NCBI GenBank assembly: GCA_963556255.1
Contig: OY744615.1
Span: 3,621,623-3,685,622 of the forward strand
DNA: 64,000 bases
Reading direction: 5' to 3'
Origin: Allolobophora icterica
Lineage: Eukaryota > Annelida > Clitellata > Crassiclitellata > Lumbricidae
In this document: piece by piece, positions 1 through 11,251 of the stretch
Layout: each line of letters opens with the position of its first letter
Position numbering within the stretch: position 1 is the first letter of the stretch
Translations under genes and position numbers: made by a program
The notes under the pieces: model-generated
What the model was told of the DNA's origin: nothing
Seen by the model: the letters and a program-made list of their open reading frames with translations, nothing else
Databases searched by the model: none

Positions 1-60
1 GCATCCCGTTTAACTGCATTTGTAAAACGTACCATTGTGACTTGGGGCGATAAAATATGA

Positions 61-118
61 TGATGGTGGTGGTGGTGGTGGTGGGGGTGGTGATGATGAT
101 GACGATGATGATGATGAG
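61..118. repeat. Degenerate (GGT)/(GAT) microsatellite
   Basis: GGT triplets pass into GAT and GAC triplets. No coding meaning is supported. The flanks (1-60 and 119-370) show nothing recognisable. Confidence 0.9.
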
Positions 119-899
119 GGTGATATGCTAGGTGCTAGGAAAATTGTTCTACGGCGTCTCCAACAGCAGCGTCATATATAGGGGTGTCTCATCAGCTCTT
201 CTGCAAAAGAATACCTTGAAACATAGTCTGCCTTAATTAATTTCTTCCGGGTTCATTCCCACAATTGCTTGACTTCCTTCTGTTTACGCTCACACCAAAA
301 CATCTGCATAACTGTTTAAGTTGTTGGGAAATTATTTGTTCTAATTTATTATTCTTGTAGAATTATCATATTGTGGCGAAAGTCTCTTCCTTGTGAGCGT
401 CAGTCACCACCTGTGGGGCTAGTCTGTCGCAGATTGTCGAAGTAACTCGAGTGGAAGGCTGCGGACGGCTCGGTGCCACGATTACCAGGGATGACCAAGA
501 CCGAGTCGTCCGAAAGTTCCAACGCGCGTTCGGCTCCCGGAGTATAGCAGGAGGCTTAAACACACGACACTGGTTTCTGGTTCGATCTTTAATGTACAAG
601 TTTCAAAGAAATCGCAATTGTCACTGGTACACATGCGTTCAATTTCTCCGACTGGCTAAAAACTAAAACTTGACTGTCGCAACTGTTCTTTCTCTCGAAC
701 TTCTGACTAAAACTCTTCGACTCAACTCAACTTCAAAAGAACTACTCTTCGGAACTACTCTTCAGAACTACTCTACTACTCTCTTCTCGACTGAACTTTT
801 CAACTCCACTTCCGCAAAGACTCTCGCAAATAACCCTCGCAAAGACCCAACCTCCGCAAAAGACTCTCACAAAGACTTTTGCAAAGAACTCTGCTCTCC

Positions 900-907
900 T
901 ATTTATA
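900..907 (+). promoter_or_regulatory. TATA-like box of the LTR
   Basis: TATTTATA in the context CTCCTATTTATA, which recurs at 28093-28100 in the related LTR. In both, a tandem array begins 20-30 bp downstream, about where transcription would start. Confidence 0.45.
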
Positions 908-922
908 CCCAAAAATCGGATC

Positions 923-1245
923 GGGTTTTCCCCGGCTCTCGAGCCAAAGGCTAAAAATAGAGAGCCAAAATTTCCCGGCTCTCGAGCCAAAAGCTAAAAA
1001 TAGAGAGCCAAAATTTCCCGGCTCTCGAGCCAAAAGCTAAAAATAGAGAGCCAAAATTTCCCGGCTCGGGTTTTCCCCGGCTCTCGAGCCAAAAGCTAAA
1101 AATAGAGAGCCAAAATTTCCCAGCTCGGGTTTTCCCCGGCTCTCGAGCCAAAAGCTAAAAATAGAGAGCCAAAATTTCCCAGCTCGGGTTTTCCCCGGCT
1201 CTCGCGCCAAAAGCTAAAAATAGAGAGCCAAAATTTCCCGGCTCG
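923..1245 (+). repeat. Tandem hairpin array, 43-bp and 59-bp units
   Basis: GGCTCTCGAGCC starts at 934, 977, 1020, 1079, 1138 and 1197, giving spacings of 43, 43, 59, 59 and 59. The longer unit is the 43-mer plus a 16-bp insert (CGGCTCGGGTTTTCCCC-like). Each unit carries GGCTCTC and, about 20 bp on, GAGAGCC, so each can fold into a hairpin. The last copy has CTCGCG in place of CTCGAG. Confidence 0.9.
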
Positions 1246-1688
1246 TTCCATTTATAGCACTAAACTGTTCATCGCATAAATCCAAATCAGTGCTACCTAA
1301 GCAAAGTTCACAAAGTGCATTTCAAACGAAAATCTCCGACTGAACTCAGAGTGCCAGTCAAACGGAGATCAACAAAAAAATAAAGGGAGGGCTCCAACCC
1401 AAGTTCTCCACAATATCTACACGTGCGTAGATCCACCAAAAACAAGACAATGCCTATTAGCTAACTATTACAAGCGTTGAAAATGAAATTAATAATTACT
1501 GATGATGATAGTTTATCGCAACAGATTTCAGTTCTTTCATAAATAAAAGCCAAGCAACTGAGCTTCTGTTGGAGCTCGACTAGCAAATTTGGAAACACAT
1601 TAATTAATTATATTATAGGCCTACGGTACATAGAATGCAGAAGGCTAATTGTAGATGTACAAGGACAACAAAGACCAACACCTAACGG

Positions 1689-1954
1689 CAGTGCTTTTTT
1701 TCTGGGAAAAAGGTTCCGGAACGGAACAATAGGTTCCGAATCGAAATAATTATGGGTGGACTAAAATCCAGAGAAAACGGACTTGGAGCTTGGGAGGAGT
1801 CTCAATAAACACTAGAAACAGTTTAAAACACTTAAATTAAATTAAAATAACTACAGTATTGCTTTTATTATTAAAATAAATAAATAATTTTTTAGTACCT
1901 GAAAAAAGGTGCCGGAACGCCGTTCCGGCGTGTTCCGGCTGAAAAAAAGCACTG
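1689..1954. mobile_element. hAT-type MITE, family A, copy 1
   Basis: Terminal inverted repeats CAGTGCTTTTTTTC and GAAAAAAAGCACTG are flanked by the exact 8-bp duplication CCTAACGG (1681-1688 and 1955-1962). The inside is AT-rich, with GGTTCCGGAACGGAAC near one end and GGAACGCCGTTCC near the other. There is no coding capacity. A second copy with its own duplication lies at 38589-38845. Confidence 0.93.
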
Positions 1955-1962
1955 CCTAACGG

Positions 1963-3599
1963 TAAACCGATACGACGTCTAAAGGACTCGGACCAAGTAG
2001 ACGGGGAAGCATCGTAAGATCTACGGGACAGATTTCCATTAGCGAAATTTCAGGAAAAGTTCACCGCGTATGTAGCCTACTATCGCATTTTTCCAAAAAT
2101 CAACTAAGTAGAACAGTATATTAACGGAATAAAAGACTCAGAAGTTAACAGGTATGACATGGCTGCATTGTGTTACTTTTGTTGGCCTTATTTTAAATAT
2201 TTAATTGCATCCAGTAAGCTAATATACTTGGATGAACTAAAACTGGCCAAGGTAGCTCTATAGTTATTTCGTTCAACTGCAGGCAACACTAGTTACCGTC
2301 TAGATGCCTACAGCTGGTGTCCTCATGCACCAGCCTTTTGTGCCGACGGTCGACATTCAATTAACAGACGGCGAAGATCGCTGAAAATGTCAGCCGGACT
2401 GTAGATGCTTTGACCACTTACTTGCCTACGTAGGCCTACTGTCCAGCAATTCAAAAGCAAGTACACATTCGTCTAAAATTACTATACGGTCACAGTGCAG
2501 GTACCTGTGTGTCTATAATTTAAGGTTTCTTTTTTACCTTTCATTTATTTCAATGCTGAACTTGCCCTTTAGTCTTATACACTTTGTGAACTCACTGATG
2601 GACGGACACCATAACCTGAGGATTTGGCTTGTTAAATGTAGCATAGTCCAAAACAATTAAACCTGTTAAACGAACTGATGTAGGCCTAAAATAATAGGGC
2701 GACCCTATTAGCGGAACACTATGTTCCTTTGGGCTTACCGCGGTTTCCGAATTTCGGTTTGACGAAGACACGAGCAGCAGGACAGAAGCAACAATTGCCT
2801 ATAAGGTACGAATCACAGTGCAACAGACTAACAGTCTAACAATCAGTCGATGTCAGGTCACCAGCTCTTTATTTTCTGCCTTACTACCTACCTACTTACT
2901 ACTATACTAGCTATAATTACCACCACCACTCAGACGTCTGTCATGTTACCTGCCGTCATGCACTTGTTTTCATCGACAATGGCGTCTCTTTGTAAATGCA
3001 AACGTCTCTTTAAAAAAACGCTGGTTTCAACGACTTCAGCCAGCGGTGTAACTGCAGAATGAGGCACTGAAATTGAAAATGTGTTTGTAAAATTTGGTAA
3101 AATAGGTGGTCATTTTTGATTTCTGAGAGAAATCCGACCTTGAACTTTAGTTTTATGATTTTTTATAAACACTCAAATGCGTGTGTCGCCTTTCGTAAAT
3201 TCACAGAAAATTAATAAACTGAGCTAAACGCTAATTTTTAGAAAGATATATAGGGTTTAATTGCTGTCATGCTATTGTGATGAGCGGGTCACAGTTATAA
3301 ATGAAGATAAACAAATCCAAAAAAACAGATCTCAGTTAAGTGATCTAGGCTTAGCCTACTTGAACTCAAACGGTGAATTTTATAACCAGCGCAATGGGAA
3401 ACTTGTTTATAATTAAATGCATGCATGTTCACAGTCGCATACCTCTTATTAGTAACAGCCAAAGTGTATTTAATATATTATAAATACGTAAACCTCTTTT
3501 CATGTTATTCGTTATTAAGAGTTAAAAATTTGTTATCCGGTCCTCCGAATTTTTTTGGCGTTTAATGTGGCCCCATGTGTAAAAAGTTTGCCCACCTCT
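1963..3599. other. Unassigned intergenic stretch
   Basis: No coding region with recognisable similarity, no delimited element and no long tandem repeat was found. Small open frames here, such as 2850-3062, look random. Two TAGGCCTA octamers are present near 2433 and 2683. Confidence 0.5.
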
Positions 3600-3992
3600 G
3601 AATTAAGGGGCGCGTAGCGAATCGCCGAATCCCGATTCGCCGAAATGGTAGGTATTACCGCCGAATCGCCGAAACTATTTTGTGAAGAAAGCCCGTATCG
3701 CCGAAAATGCTGTTCGTAGCGAATCGCCGAATCCCGATTCACCGAAATGGATTTACCCCCGATTCGCCGAAATTATTTTGTAAAAAAAACCCGTATCGCC
3801 GAAAATGCTGTTCGTAGCGAATCACCGAATCCCGAATCGCTGAAATGGTATTACCGCCGAATCGCCGAAACTATTTTGTAAAAAAAACTTATTCCCGAAA
3901 ACGCGGTTGTGTGCCGGAACCCCGGGAAATAAAGCGAACTTTTCCTGAAAGTCTTAAGATCCATAGCCTAGGTCATTGTATATGAACAGTCA

Positions 3993-3993
<1 letters not shown>

Positions 3994-4033
<40 letters not shown>
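3994..4033. repeat. (TA)n microsatellite
   Basis: Uninterrupted TA dinucleotides with a short imperfect end, inside the hAT-type element. Confidence 0.95.
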
Positions 4034-4218
4034 GGTAAAGGCTTACGTCGGTTCGGTGAAATTGTTGATATGGTATAGGCCTACATCATGGCCGCCGCAG
4101 TATTGCATGGAAATAGAGTTCTACGACCTACCTAGCATAAGTAAGTACGTAAGTAAGCTCACTAATACAATATTTGAAGATATATATTAGTAAGTAAGTT
4201 AGCTCACTAACACAATAT

Positions 4219-4310
4219 CACCTTGTCACCTTGTGCCGTCAGTTCATGGAACTCTAGCGACCGTCATGACCAGCCTCCTCCATTCCTCGGATCCCTGTTC
4301 CGTAACACAA
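4219..4310 (-). mobile_element. LINE 3'-end fragment
   Basis: CACCTTGTCACCTTGTGC and the following 60 bp closely match 35545-35600, the 3' end of a LINE whose coding tail is readable there on the minus strand. Confidence 0.6.
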
Positions 4311-5532
4311 TTTAGTTGAAGATATATATTAACTTTTAAGAGAAAATTGACACAACAATTCCAAAGCTTAAAAATTCAGTGCTACTGCCTACCTACCATC
4401 AGTTAGTAAGTAAGCTCACTAATACAGTATTTGAAGATAAAAATTAGTAAGTAAGTTCACTGACACAATTTAATTGAAGATAAAAATTGACACGGCGATT
4501 CGAGTCGGCAGTGGTTTTCGGCAAATCGCACGCTTGGTAGAAAACTGCTTTCGGCGATTCGGCGGATTTTGCAGTTTAAGGGCTTTCGGCGATTCGGGAT
4601 TCGGCGATTCGAGTAGACCCCGAATTAAGTGATGATGAAGTTAGATAAATCCAAAGCATATACACCACTGCACCAGACTGATCGAAATGCAACTAAGGAC
4701 CATAGCACGTCTCACTTAGTTTTCGACTATACGCCGCGATTATGAGCTTGACCTTTTTAATTGCAGCAAACTTGTTTACAAACCGTCAGTAATAACAAGC
4801 GTCGGACTGGGACCATTTAGGGGCCTTGCCATTTCAATCATGTAAGGAGCCCCAAGCCCGCCCTGGCCCACAATCGCTGATGGATCTTCTCAGATCGATT
4901 GTGGCGACATAATTGTAAATGGTATTTTGATGATCGCTTTGGGAGTTTGCATAGGCCTATTTAGAATCTTTGTGTATAGGGCCTACACGTATAATTAATT
5001 CTTTACTGCCCTAGGGACCACTCGAGCTGAAACTAGAGCCCTGCGCCGACTTCGTAGTGTCGGCGGCGGCGCGCCGGTCATTTTGGGTCGGCGGCGGCGG
5101 CGCGCCGACGAACAAAATCGGCGGCGGTGCCCACGAAATGTCGGCGTCGGCGCGGCGCGGCGTGCCCTAGTCAGAAGCATGAGTCACTATGAGAGTTGAA
5201 CAGCCGTTGGTCCTGTGACCAGTCAAGAGGGTCAAGTTCTCTAAGGTCACTCCATCACACTGAACCTCAACTACATACAAAGGACTGAGAGAGGAGACAC
5301 CTTCAAACAGTTGCTTTACACATATGAACATCCTTAATTACTCTGCACATCTGTATAGGTATTGGCAAATTGTAATCAGATGAAGCAACATGCATTTGCA
5401 TATTGCATGAATACACTTGCATATGGACTGATACAGTATAGGCCTACACACCAAGTCACATGGCAGATGCCAGATAACAGCATCCTTCCAGTGAGAGCGG
5501 CTATTGTCAAGCCGTTAAGTGAAATGTAAATA

Positions 5533-6546
5533 TACACTGTGTCCCAATTGAACTGATACCCTTTTTGTTTTGGCAATAAATCTGTCAATTCTAAATATAA
5601 TTCAATACAATTGTGCACATTGAACGATGGATAAATTATAAATATTTTCTGAAAATTTCATCAAATTCTATCAACAGGTTCCAAAGTTGTGAACATTCAA
5701 ATTTGGACAAAAAAAATTCGAACTTTCCAACATGTAAAGTCATTTTTAAAATTATTTTTATTAAAATTTAGAATTCGACAAAAACATGAAGACATCAACA
5801 TTTTAAATTAATTTGAATCAAATATCCTTCAAAGTTGATGTTTTAAAATGCCCCCCATTAGCTCGAGTACATGCTTTGAGGCGATCTCGTCAATGTTCAT
5901 TGATTGCACGATCAACAATTTCTTGATCAAAACGATTCCATTCCTGCACAACTCGCTGTTTGAGATGGTCAAAGTCGCGTATGCGGGTTCGGGATAAACA
6001 CGTTCTTGAAGGACGCTCCATATCTTGTAGTTGAGCGGATTGAGATTATGGCTGGAGGACCAAAGAGTGGGTAAAATAAAATCTGGAGTTTCTCTTGACA
6101 GCAGATCCACAGTTTCTCTTGCTCGGTGAGCTGGAGCACTGTGCTGCTGGAAAATGAAATTTCTTCAAAAACCTTTTTGTTCCGTAATGTTTTTCTTGTC
6201 TTAAAATTTTAATCAAGCTCAAGTCATCTTCACTGAAAACCATTTTCTTTTACTATCGTCTGCTTAAATGGAAATGAAGTCATTATGACGTCATACCTTC
6301 TTAATAAGTAAGGTATGCAGTTTGCAAAAAAAAATTATCTTTTACATGTTGGAAAGTTCGAATTTTGTTTGTCCAAATTTGAATGGTCATAACTTTTGAC
6401 TCTCTTGACAGAATTTGATGAAATTTTCAGAAAATATTGATAATTTATCCCTCGTTCAATGTGTAAAATTGTATTGAATTATATTTAGAATTGACAGATT
6501 TATTTCCAAAACAAAAAGGGTATCAGTTCAATTGGGACACAGTGTA
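5533..6546 (-). mobile_element. Degenerate mariner-like element with long inverted repeats
   Basis: Ends TACACTGTGTCCCAATTGAA, flanked by TA dinucleotides (5531-5532 and 6547-6548). The inverted repeats extend about 200 bp inward, with few differences, on both sides. The 1,014-bp element contains a decayed transposase on the minus strand. It is inserted in the hAT element 5034-7429. Confidence 0.9.
5829..6243 (-). pseudogene. Mariner/Tc1-type transposase, decayed
   Basis: The minus strand from 6243 begins MVFSEDDLSLIKILRQEKHYG, resembling the N-terminal DNA-binding part of mariner-like transposases. A second frame ends with a segment holding TPDFILPTLWSSSHNLNPLN and KIWSVLQERVY, the conserved stretch after the second catalytic aspartate in this superfamily. 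The two parts lie in different frames. Together they cover about 140 residues against roughly 340 in a complete enzyme, so most of the catalytic core is missing. It cannot be functional. Confidence 0.85.
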
Positions 6547-7493
6547 TATACGTTTTCCTATGGTAATAAAATGGCCGAGTGGCCTCACCCCTGTTAAATT
6601 TTCAATGAATTTACCAGGTGGTCTGTTGCCCGTTTGAATTGGTGCCATGCCATTTAAGGTCTCCATATAATATATACACCATTGTCTATATCAGACTAAA
6701 CTGAAAAAGACCATTCTCGATAGTATACGTACTAAGTCAAAACCTGTCTCAACCGACACTGTTTACCTGAATAGATTCCAGCCAATAGTATTAATCAATT
6801 ATACCTTCCGTTCTGCAGGAATTAGTTAAGTGGCATATCTTGATATTAATGGCACTTATAAACTCTTACCTTACAACATTAAGCCAAATATTTACACCAT
6901 TGTAATAAGACCATATACATCAAAGCTACAATCAATTAGTTATAGAAGCTATTCAACATGAAGGTAACGAATGGGGAAATACTGCAGTACAGTAGTAGAC
7001 ATACAAAGACATGCGTTGCATGTTGCTTTTGTTGTCAATGTATTAAGGAAATGGCAACAGGAACAGAAGTATCAAAACAGTTGCTACTTGTATCAAGATA
7101 TCGCTTTAAATGACTTGTGTATCATACGCTCATAGCAATGACGACACTAATTCGTGTTGCCGATCAAGTTTCGCAAAGAAACCCAGAAAATAAAAAGAAG
7201 TAATTAAGTACAAGATGTCCACTTCTATTTCTCACAAAAGTAACAATTTATCGCGAAATCATGGAAAACACGAAAATTGCAACAGTAACAATTAAGCATA
7301 TCAAATTGGCATCGGCGGCGCGCCGACAGATTGTCGGCGGCTGCGGCGCGCCGACAAACAAAAATCGGCGGCGGCGGCGCCCACGAAATGTCGGCGGCGG
7401 GGGCGCGGCGCGGCCGGCGCAGGGCTCTAGCTGAAACCATGTTATGTATGTAACTTGCGTGGGCACAATGGCCAGTCCGCCACTAGTAATAAC

Positions 7494-8380
7494 CGAGACA
7501 TTTGGCAGTTACTACAATTTCCTGAAAATCGAGGCTCGGCATTGTACATATGGGAGCATTCAGTTACCCGTTAATAAGTAATCATCGCTTCATTACCGTC
7601 TCATTAGCATAAAAATACATGCAGACTACTGCATATGTTATGGTCTGTGTTACAATGGCGTAGAAAGTATTTAAGAATTACGTGACACGTGTGAAGGTTA
7701 AATGCAGGATGACTGTCACAGAAGTATATCCGTTCTAGTATATGCGTATCGTCATCAGTGTGGGAATTGTAGAAAAAGATTGGGGCGTTGAACATTTTAT
7801 CCGTTTTTTCAAACTGATGTCAACGAAATTTGAAAGCAGCTGATTTCAATGCTATAGCAGTTTTGCAAGTCAATGTGCAATGAAGACTTCATTGGGGGAT
7901 CCTAAGAAAGACTAGGGGGCTTTCCGGCAATTCCCACGCTGATGATCATCTGAAGAAATATACCATCCAGACCGCTTAATGTAATGGTGTGTGTATATAG
8001 AAAGGCACGCATGCAGACTTGTAACTTATGCAAATAACCAAGCAGGGAAACTACTGAAAGGACTTGGCTACAGCTGCACGCAGATGCAGATAACTAAGCG
8101 TAAGTGGATTAAGAGAAACAAGAAAGAATTTGTGCTTCAGATAAACAATTAGTCACTGCAGGTTGTGAACCAAACAAATGAAACGGCGAAGCCAATCAAG
8201 TAATTGACGTATACACTTGAATTTCTGAAGGTCGTTGAGAGATGTCTTCGACTTCCACTTGGTATCTCTAGATAACTCCTCTTACACGACGCAGCTTTAT
8301 GTAGCGCTTCAGAATTTCGATTAAGTGGCAAAAACCGTCACAAATGCTAATAAAAGCAAACTTATCTTAGCTCTTAGATT
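7494..8380. other. Unassigned intergenic stretch
   Basis: No supported gene or element. Open frames at 7604-7795 and 8149-8331 on the minus strand show no recognisable domain. Confidence 0.45.
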
Positions 8381-8389
8381 GAATTTCAA

Positions 8390-8687
8390 CTGCGGGTCTT
8401 CGTCTGAGGGGAGTGTGCGAGGAGATCTGTTCGTTCCCCGGACGAAGACAAAGTTCGGACAACGGGCCTTCTCCGTCGCTGGACCGCGTATACCTGAAAT
8501 GGCCTTCCACCCGAGATCTGTTCTGCGCCATCAATTGAGGCATTCCGGACCCGGCTCAAGCGTCATCTTTTCATCAAAGCCTATCCGTCTGCTAAATAGG
8601 ACCGGCTATCATGCTAGGCTGTAGGTGTTGTCTGTACAGCGCCCTTGTAGCGGCATGGTCGAGTTACGGCGCTCTAGAAATTGTCCG

Positions 8688-8690
<3 letters not shown>
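8390..8690 (+). pseudogene. CR1/L2-like LINE, 3' coding tail and 3' UTR
   Basis: A plus-strand frame reads DLFVPRTKTKFGQRAFSVAG followed by a tail ending NRTGYHARL. This is the conserved C-terminal motif after the reverse transcriptase in many invertebrate LINEs (normally RFGxRAFSxAGPxxWNxLP). It is followed by GTAGCGG...GAGTTACGGCGCTCTAGAAATT and a (TTA)n tail. It is 5' truncated. Confidence 0.8.

Positions 8691-8776
<86 letters not shown>
8691..8776 (+). repeat. (ATT)n tail of LINE
   Basis: About 28 ATT units follow the LINE 3' end directly. A second short ATT run lies at 8795-8812. Confidence 0.95.
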
Positions 8777-8778
<2 letters not shown>

Positions 8779-8848
8779 GCAATCAATTCGTTTATTATTA
8801 TTATTATTTTTTTCCCCAATCATTGCGTTATCATTATCCGGTTACATT

Positions 8849-9189
8849 AAAGTCGGGATTCTGGTCGGAGATTCCCCATCGTGCCTAGGCACGCGATAGC
8901 ATTGAACCTCTGGATTGTGATTGATAGTTTTTGTAACAGGAAGAACGTTTCTCGAGGATCTTCCGTTATTCTCGTCAATCGTCGGCCGAGTTCTTTGATG
9001 AATGCCAAGCCTTCGTGGTCCATAGGTCCCATCGTTTCTATTGCGATTGGAGTGAAGCAATATCTCAACGATAGCTCCGCATATTTGGATTTCTTTCGAG
9101 TTGCGGCTATTTCTGCGGCTCCTCCCGCTGCTGTAGATGTCTCGGCCAAATATGATGGCGCAAAAGTGTCGATGATCGTTACGTCCCAA

Positions 9190-9190
<1 letters not shown>
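8849..9190 (-). pseudogene. Fragment of retroelement C-terminal domain
   Basis: The minus strand reads VTIIDTFAPSYLAETS, then KYAELSLRYCFTPIAIETMG, then FIKELGRRLTRITEDPRETF. This resembles a C-terminal domain I associate with repetitive reverse-transcriptase proteins of marine invertebrates, where it follows the polymerase and may be a nuclease fold. The association is from memory. The fragment ends abruptly at both sides, between two (ATT)n tracts, and has no start or splice context of its own. Confidence 0.6.
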
Positions 9191-9269
<79 letters not shown>

Positions 9270-9450
9270 AAACAGTTTAACTGGCCAAGGTGACAAAGAA
9301 ATGCGTTTCTGAGGCCCAGTTAGTCATCCAGACGTTCAGAAGCCAATGAGCAATATTGAGTTTTAAGGCGTTTCTGAAGGAAGAGATCGAGTTCGAGCAT
9401 CAAACGTGGGACTTTTAAGATCGTCGTAGGCCATGATAGGCCCTTGGACG
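9188..9450 (-). mobile_element. LINE 3' end with (ATT)n tail, minus strand
   Basis: An (ATT)n tract (9188-9270) adjoins sequence with TGAGTTTTAAGGCGTTTCTGAAGG-like wording that matches 54630-54660. There the same sequence follows the (ATT)n tail of another minus-strand LINE. No coding part remains. Confidence 0.55.
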
Positions 9451-9741
9451 ACATCTTCCTTTGCACTTCTTTCAGTTGAAAACGACTTAATGCTGGAAAT
9501 TGTATTTGAATACGTTAGCTAATTGGTGAATGGGATTGAAGGACAGTCCTTTAAGCCTGCCTTGAAATGTAGTGTCTTCATTTACTTAGCCTCGGCATAT
9601 GAGGGTGAATGGCCAGCACTCTCCCCAGTCGTCTGATCTTCCAACTGAGAGTGTACGATATGTGTACTCGATACTGGGATGGGAAGCAGAATTGGCTATG
9701 GTCCGCAACTGGAGTCAAAATCTTAAACAATTTTTGCTCTT

Positions 9742-9805
9742 GTAGGGATTTGATTCCGCGACCTCTCGCTTAATAGTACAGCACGCTAACCATTGGCCTA
9801 CCCCG
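9742..9805 (-). mobile_element. tRNA-like SINE fragment
   Basis: On the minus strand, GGCCAATGGTTAGCGTGCTG (A-box-like) is followed about 30 bp on by GGAATCAAATCCC (B-box-like), the internal RNA polymerase III promoter layout of tRNA-derived SINEs. It does not fold as an intact tRNA gene. Confidence 0.5.
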
Positions 9806-10299
9806 CACCTCTACGAATAACACGAAAGAAAGCAGGTTGAACTGAAAGAAGAAGGGAAGAAGGGAGAAAGAGAGGAAGGAAAGGACGGAGGGTGACGTGT
9901 AGGAGAAGGGCAGGATGGTAAGGAGAACTACGGCGAAGCTAACATGTTGCGTTGTGGAAAGTACGGGATGGAGTCAGAACCTCTTGCTGAGCGATGTGAG
10001 TCATGTGACCTACGGCAAGATGCGACCAAATGCCTGTCAAGACATTCATCTTCTTAGTAGAAGCAAATCAAAGATTTAGCGACTACTTAATTTCATTTTC
10101 AAATTATGTATCAGCTTGGTTTGCTATTATTTTCATATCTATGGCTATTTATTTTACGCCACTTCATAATGATTCAGCAAAAGCAAAGTGGAATGCATGT
10201 GTTACAAGGCAGACGATTAACTGAATCCGTTGGCAGTTGAGTTTTCCTCAGAAGCCGGAACGTATTTGAATTCGTGACTTACTAACCGATCAAGAAGCA

Positions 10300-10385
10300 G
10301 AAGAATGACTGACTGACTGACTAATTAATTAGCTGACTGACTCACTGACTTATCGATTGGTTGAATGACTGACACAGTGACGACG
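10300..10385. repeat. Degenerate (GACT)n
   Basis: Repeated GACTGACTGACT with interruptions such as TAATTAATTAG. A much larger version of the same degenerate repeat lies at 58920-59400. Confidence 0.8.
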
Positions 10386-10539
10386 TCTACGTCTAACCAG
10401 ATGACATTTCTCATGCTCCATGCATGCGGCTTGCCCGTGATTACTGCTGAGATAATAATGCTGTGTCATAGCAAAGATGATTATCGTCGCCCTTATAAGA
10501 ATCAATATATGTGGCTGGGCATCCCAAGGCAGCTTACTA

Positions 10540-10805
10540 AGGTTGATCACGCCAGTCTTACCTCTGAGTTCCCCATTACGCCTTTTCCACCTCCCGTCAG
10601 AGATTTTGGCGTCATCTTGGATTTAGAACATACCCTCTCTCCGCATATCTCGCAGCTGAGCCGCGCTTAATGCTACTTTCAGCTGCGACAGCTTCGTGTG
10701 GTATCCCGCTCTCTTTCCTCCCAATCTGCGGCTACTCTCGTTCATGCGTTCATTACCTGTCGGCTTGACTACTGCTGCTCCCTCTATATTTGACAGCAAT
10801 TCATG
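10540..10805 (+). pseudogene. CR1/L2-like LINE reverse transcriptase, C-terminal piece
   Basis: The plus-strand frame ends VRDFGVILDLEHTLSPHISQ. After a frame break it continues with FQLRQLRVVSRSLSSQSA-like and LDYCCSLY-like sequence, the region after the catalytic core of such enzymes. It is truncated at both ends. The neighbouring hAT element begins 40 bp further on. Confidence 0.75.
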
Positions 10806-11251
10806 CTCATATTCTTTACATCCTTTATTGGTTTTCAACGTAAGTTCAGGCCCGGCCCTAGAGTGTGCGGGGCCCAAGGCAGCAAGCGATGAGCGGGTCC
10901 CATGCAAGAAATGGCACTGCGGAGTTGATTTCATGCCAATATGGTATTGGCAATACCATACGTATTAAAATAATGCAAAATCGAAATTAAATGGGTTAAT
11001 GAACACAAAATGAAATCAGGCTCTTGATACTAGCATTATTTTCATGATGAATGCAACAACTATGTTTTATTAATTATTTCAATATCTGACAACTGAAAAG
11101 GTTGTCAATAATTAAAATATTTTAGCATCCTTCTAATTGAAAGTTTGTTAGTCACTATAGCCAACAGCGTGGGTTCTATCTTCTTAGATGTTTCTATTCA
11201 CAAGCAAATCTTGCGAGCTTTGATGGATGCAAAATCCGCAATAACTTCACC

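Larger units (their letters stand above)
372..1412 (+). mobile_element. Probable solo LTR (1,041 bp) with internal hairpin array
   Basis: The element begins TGTGG and ends CCACA, a 5-bp inverted terminus of the TG...CA type. It is flanked by the 4-bp direct repeat ATAT (368-371 and 1413-1416), the duplication size usual for Ty3/Gypsy-like LTRs. A TATA-like box lies at 900-907 and an AATAAA signal near 1379, in the order expected of U3-R-U5. No gag or pol sequence adjoins it, so a recombined solo LTR is inferred. The stretch around 453-500 (GCTGCGGAC...ACCAGG) and the CTC-rich leader before the TATA box resemble the LTR at 27704-32762, which supports one family. The tandem arrays of the two differ. 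A 4-bp duplication alone is weak evidence, so the call rests on the combination. Confidence 0.6.
3608..4621. mobile_element. hAT-type non-autonomous element with iterated termini
   Basis: The 8-bp duplication GAATTAAG flanks it (3600-3607 and 4622-4629). Both ends are built from many copies of GAATCGCCGAAA-like motifs in alternating orientation, at about 3620-3900 and 4495-4615. The middle holds a (TA)n tract, several GTAAGTAAGTT(C/A)GCTCACTAA-like repeats and a short LINE 3' fragment. No transposase is recognisable. Confidence 0.8.
5034..7429. mobile_element. hAT-type element with GC-rich iterated ends
   Basis: The termini TAGAGCCCTGCGCCG and CGGCGCAGGGCTCTA are perfect inverted repeats, flanked by the exact 8-bp duplication GCTGAAAC (5026-5033 and 7430-7437). 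Each end carries about 130 bp of extremely GC-rich repeats (GTCGGCGGCGGCGCGCCGAC, GCCCACGAAATGTCGGCG). These lie in direct rather than inverted orientation at the two ends, in contrast to the tips. The interior contains a complete mariner insertion at 5533-6546. No hAT transposase is visible. Confidence 0.85.
4797..7485. mobile_element. Outer hAT-type MITE split by a nested insertion
   Basis: The ends (A)AGCGTCGGACTGG and, reversed, TAGTGGCGGACTGG are flanked by the 8-bp duplication GTAATAAC (4789-4796 and 7486-7493). Removing the nested element at 5034-7429 and one copy of its duplication leaves about 285 bp, a normal MITE size. It is the outermost of three nested transposons. Confidence 0.8.

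Noticed and set aside
8611..9312. Open frames of poly-Ile and poly-Tyr
   Set aside because: They are translations of (ATT)n microsatellites; the same holds for poly-His, poly-Met, poly-Ser, poly-Arg/Lys and Cys-Val frames at 13829-14201, 22605-23109, 41216-41493, 42437-42695, 44142-44621, 54395-54598, 60728-61003, 61963-62361 and 63313-63618.
10623..10968. Overlapping open frames around 10.6-10.97 kb
   Set aside because: They are shadow frames of the LINE reverse transcriptase piece and of the hAT left end.
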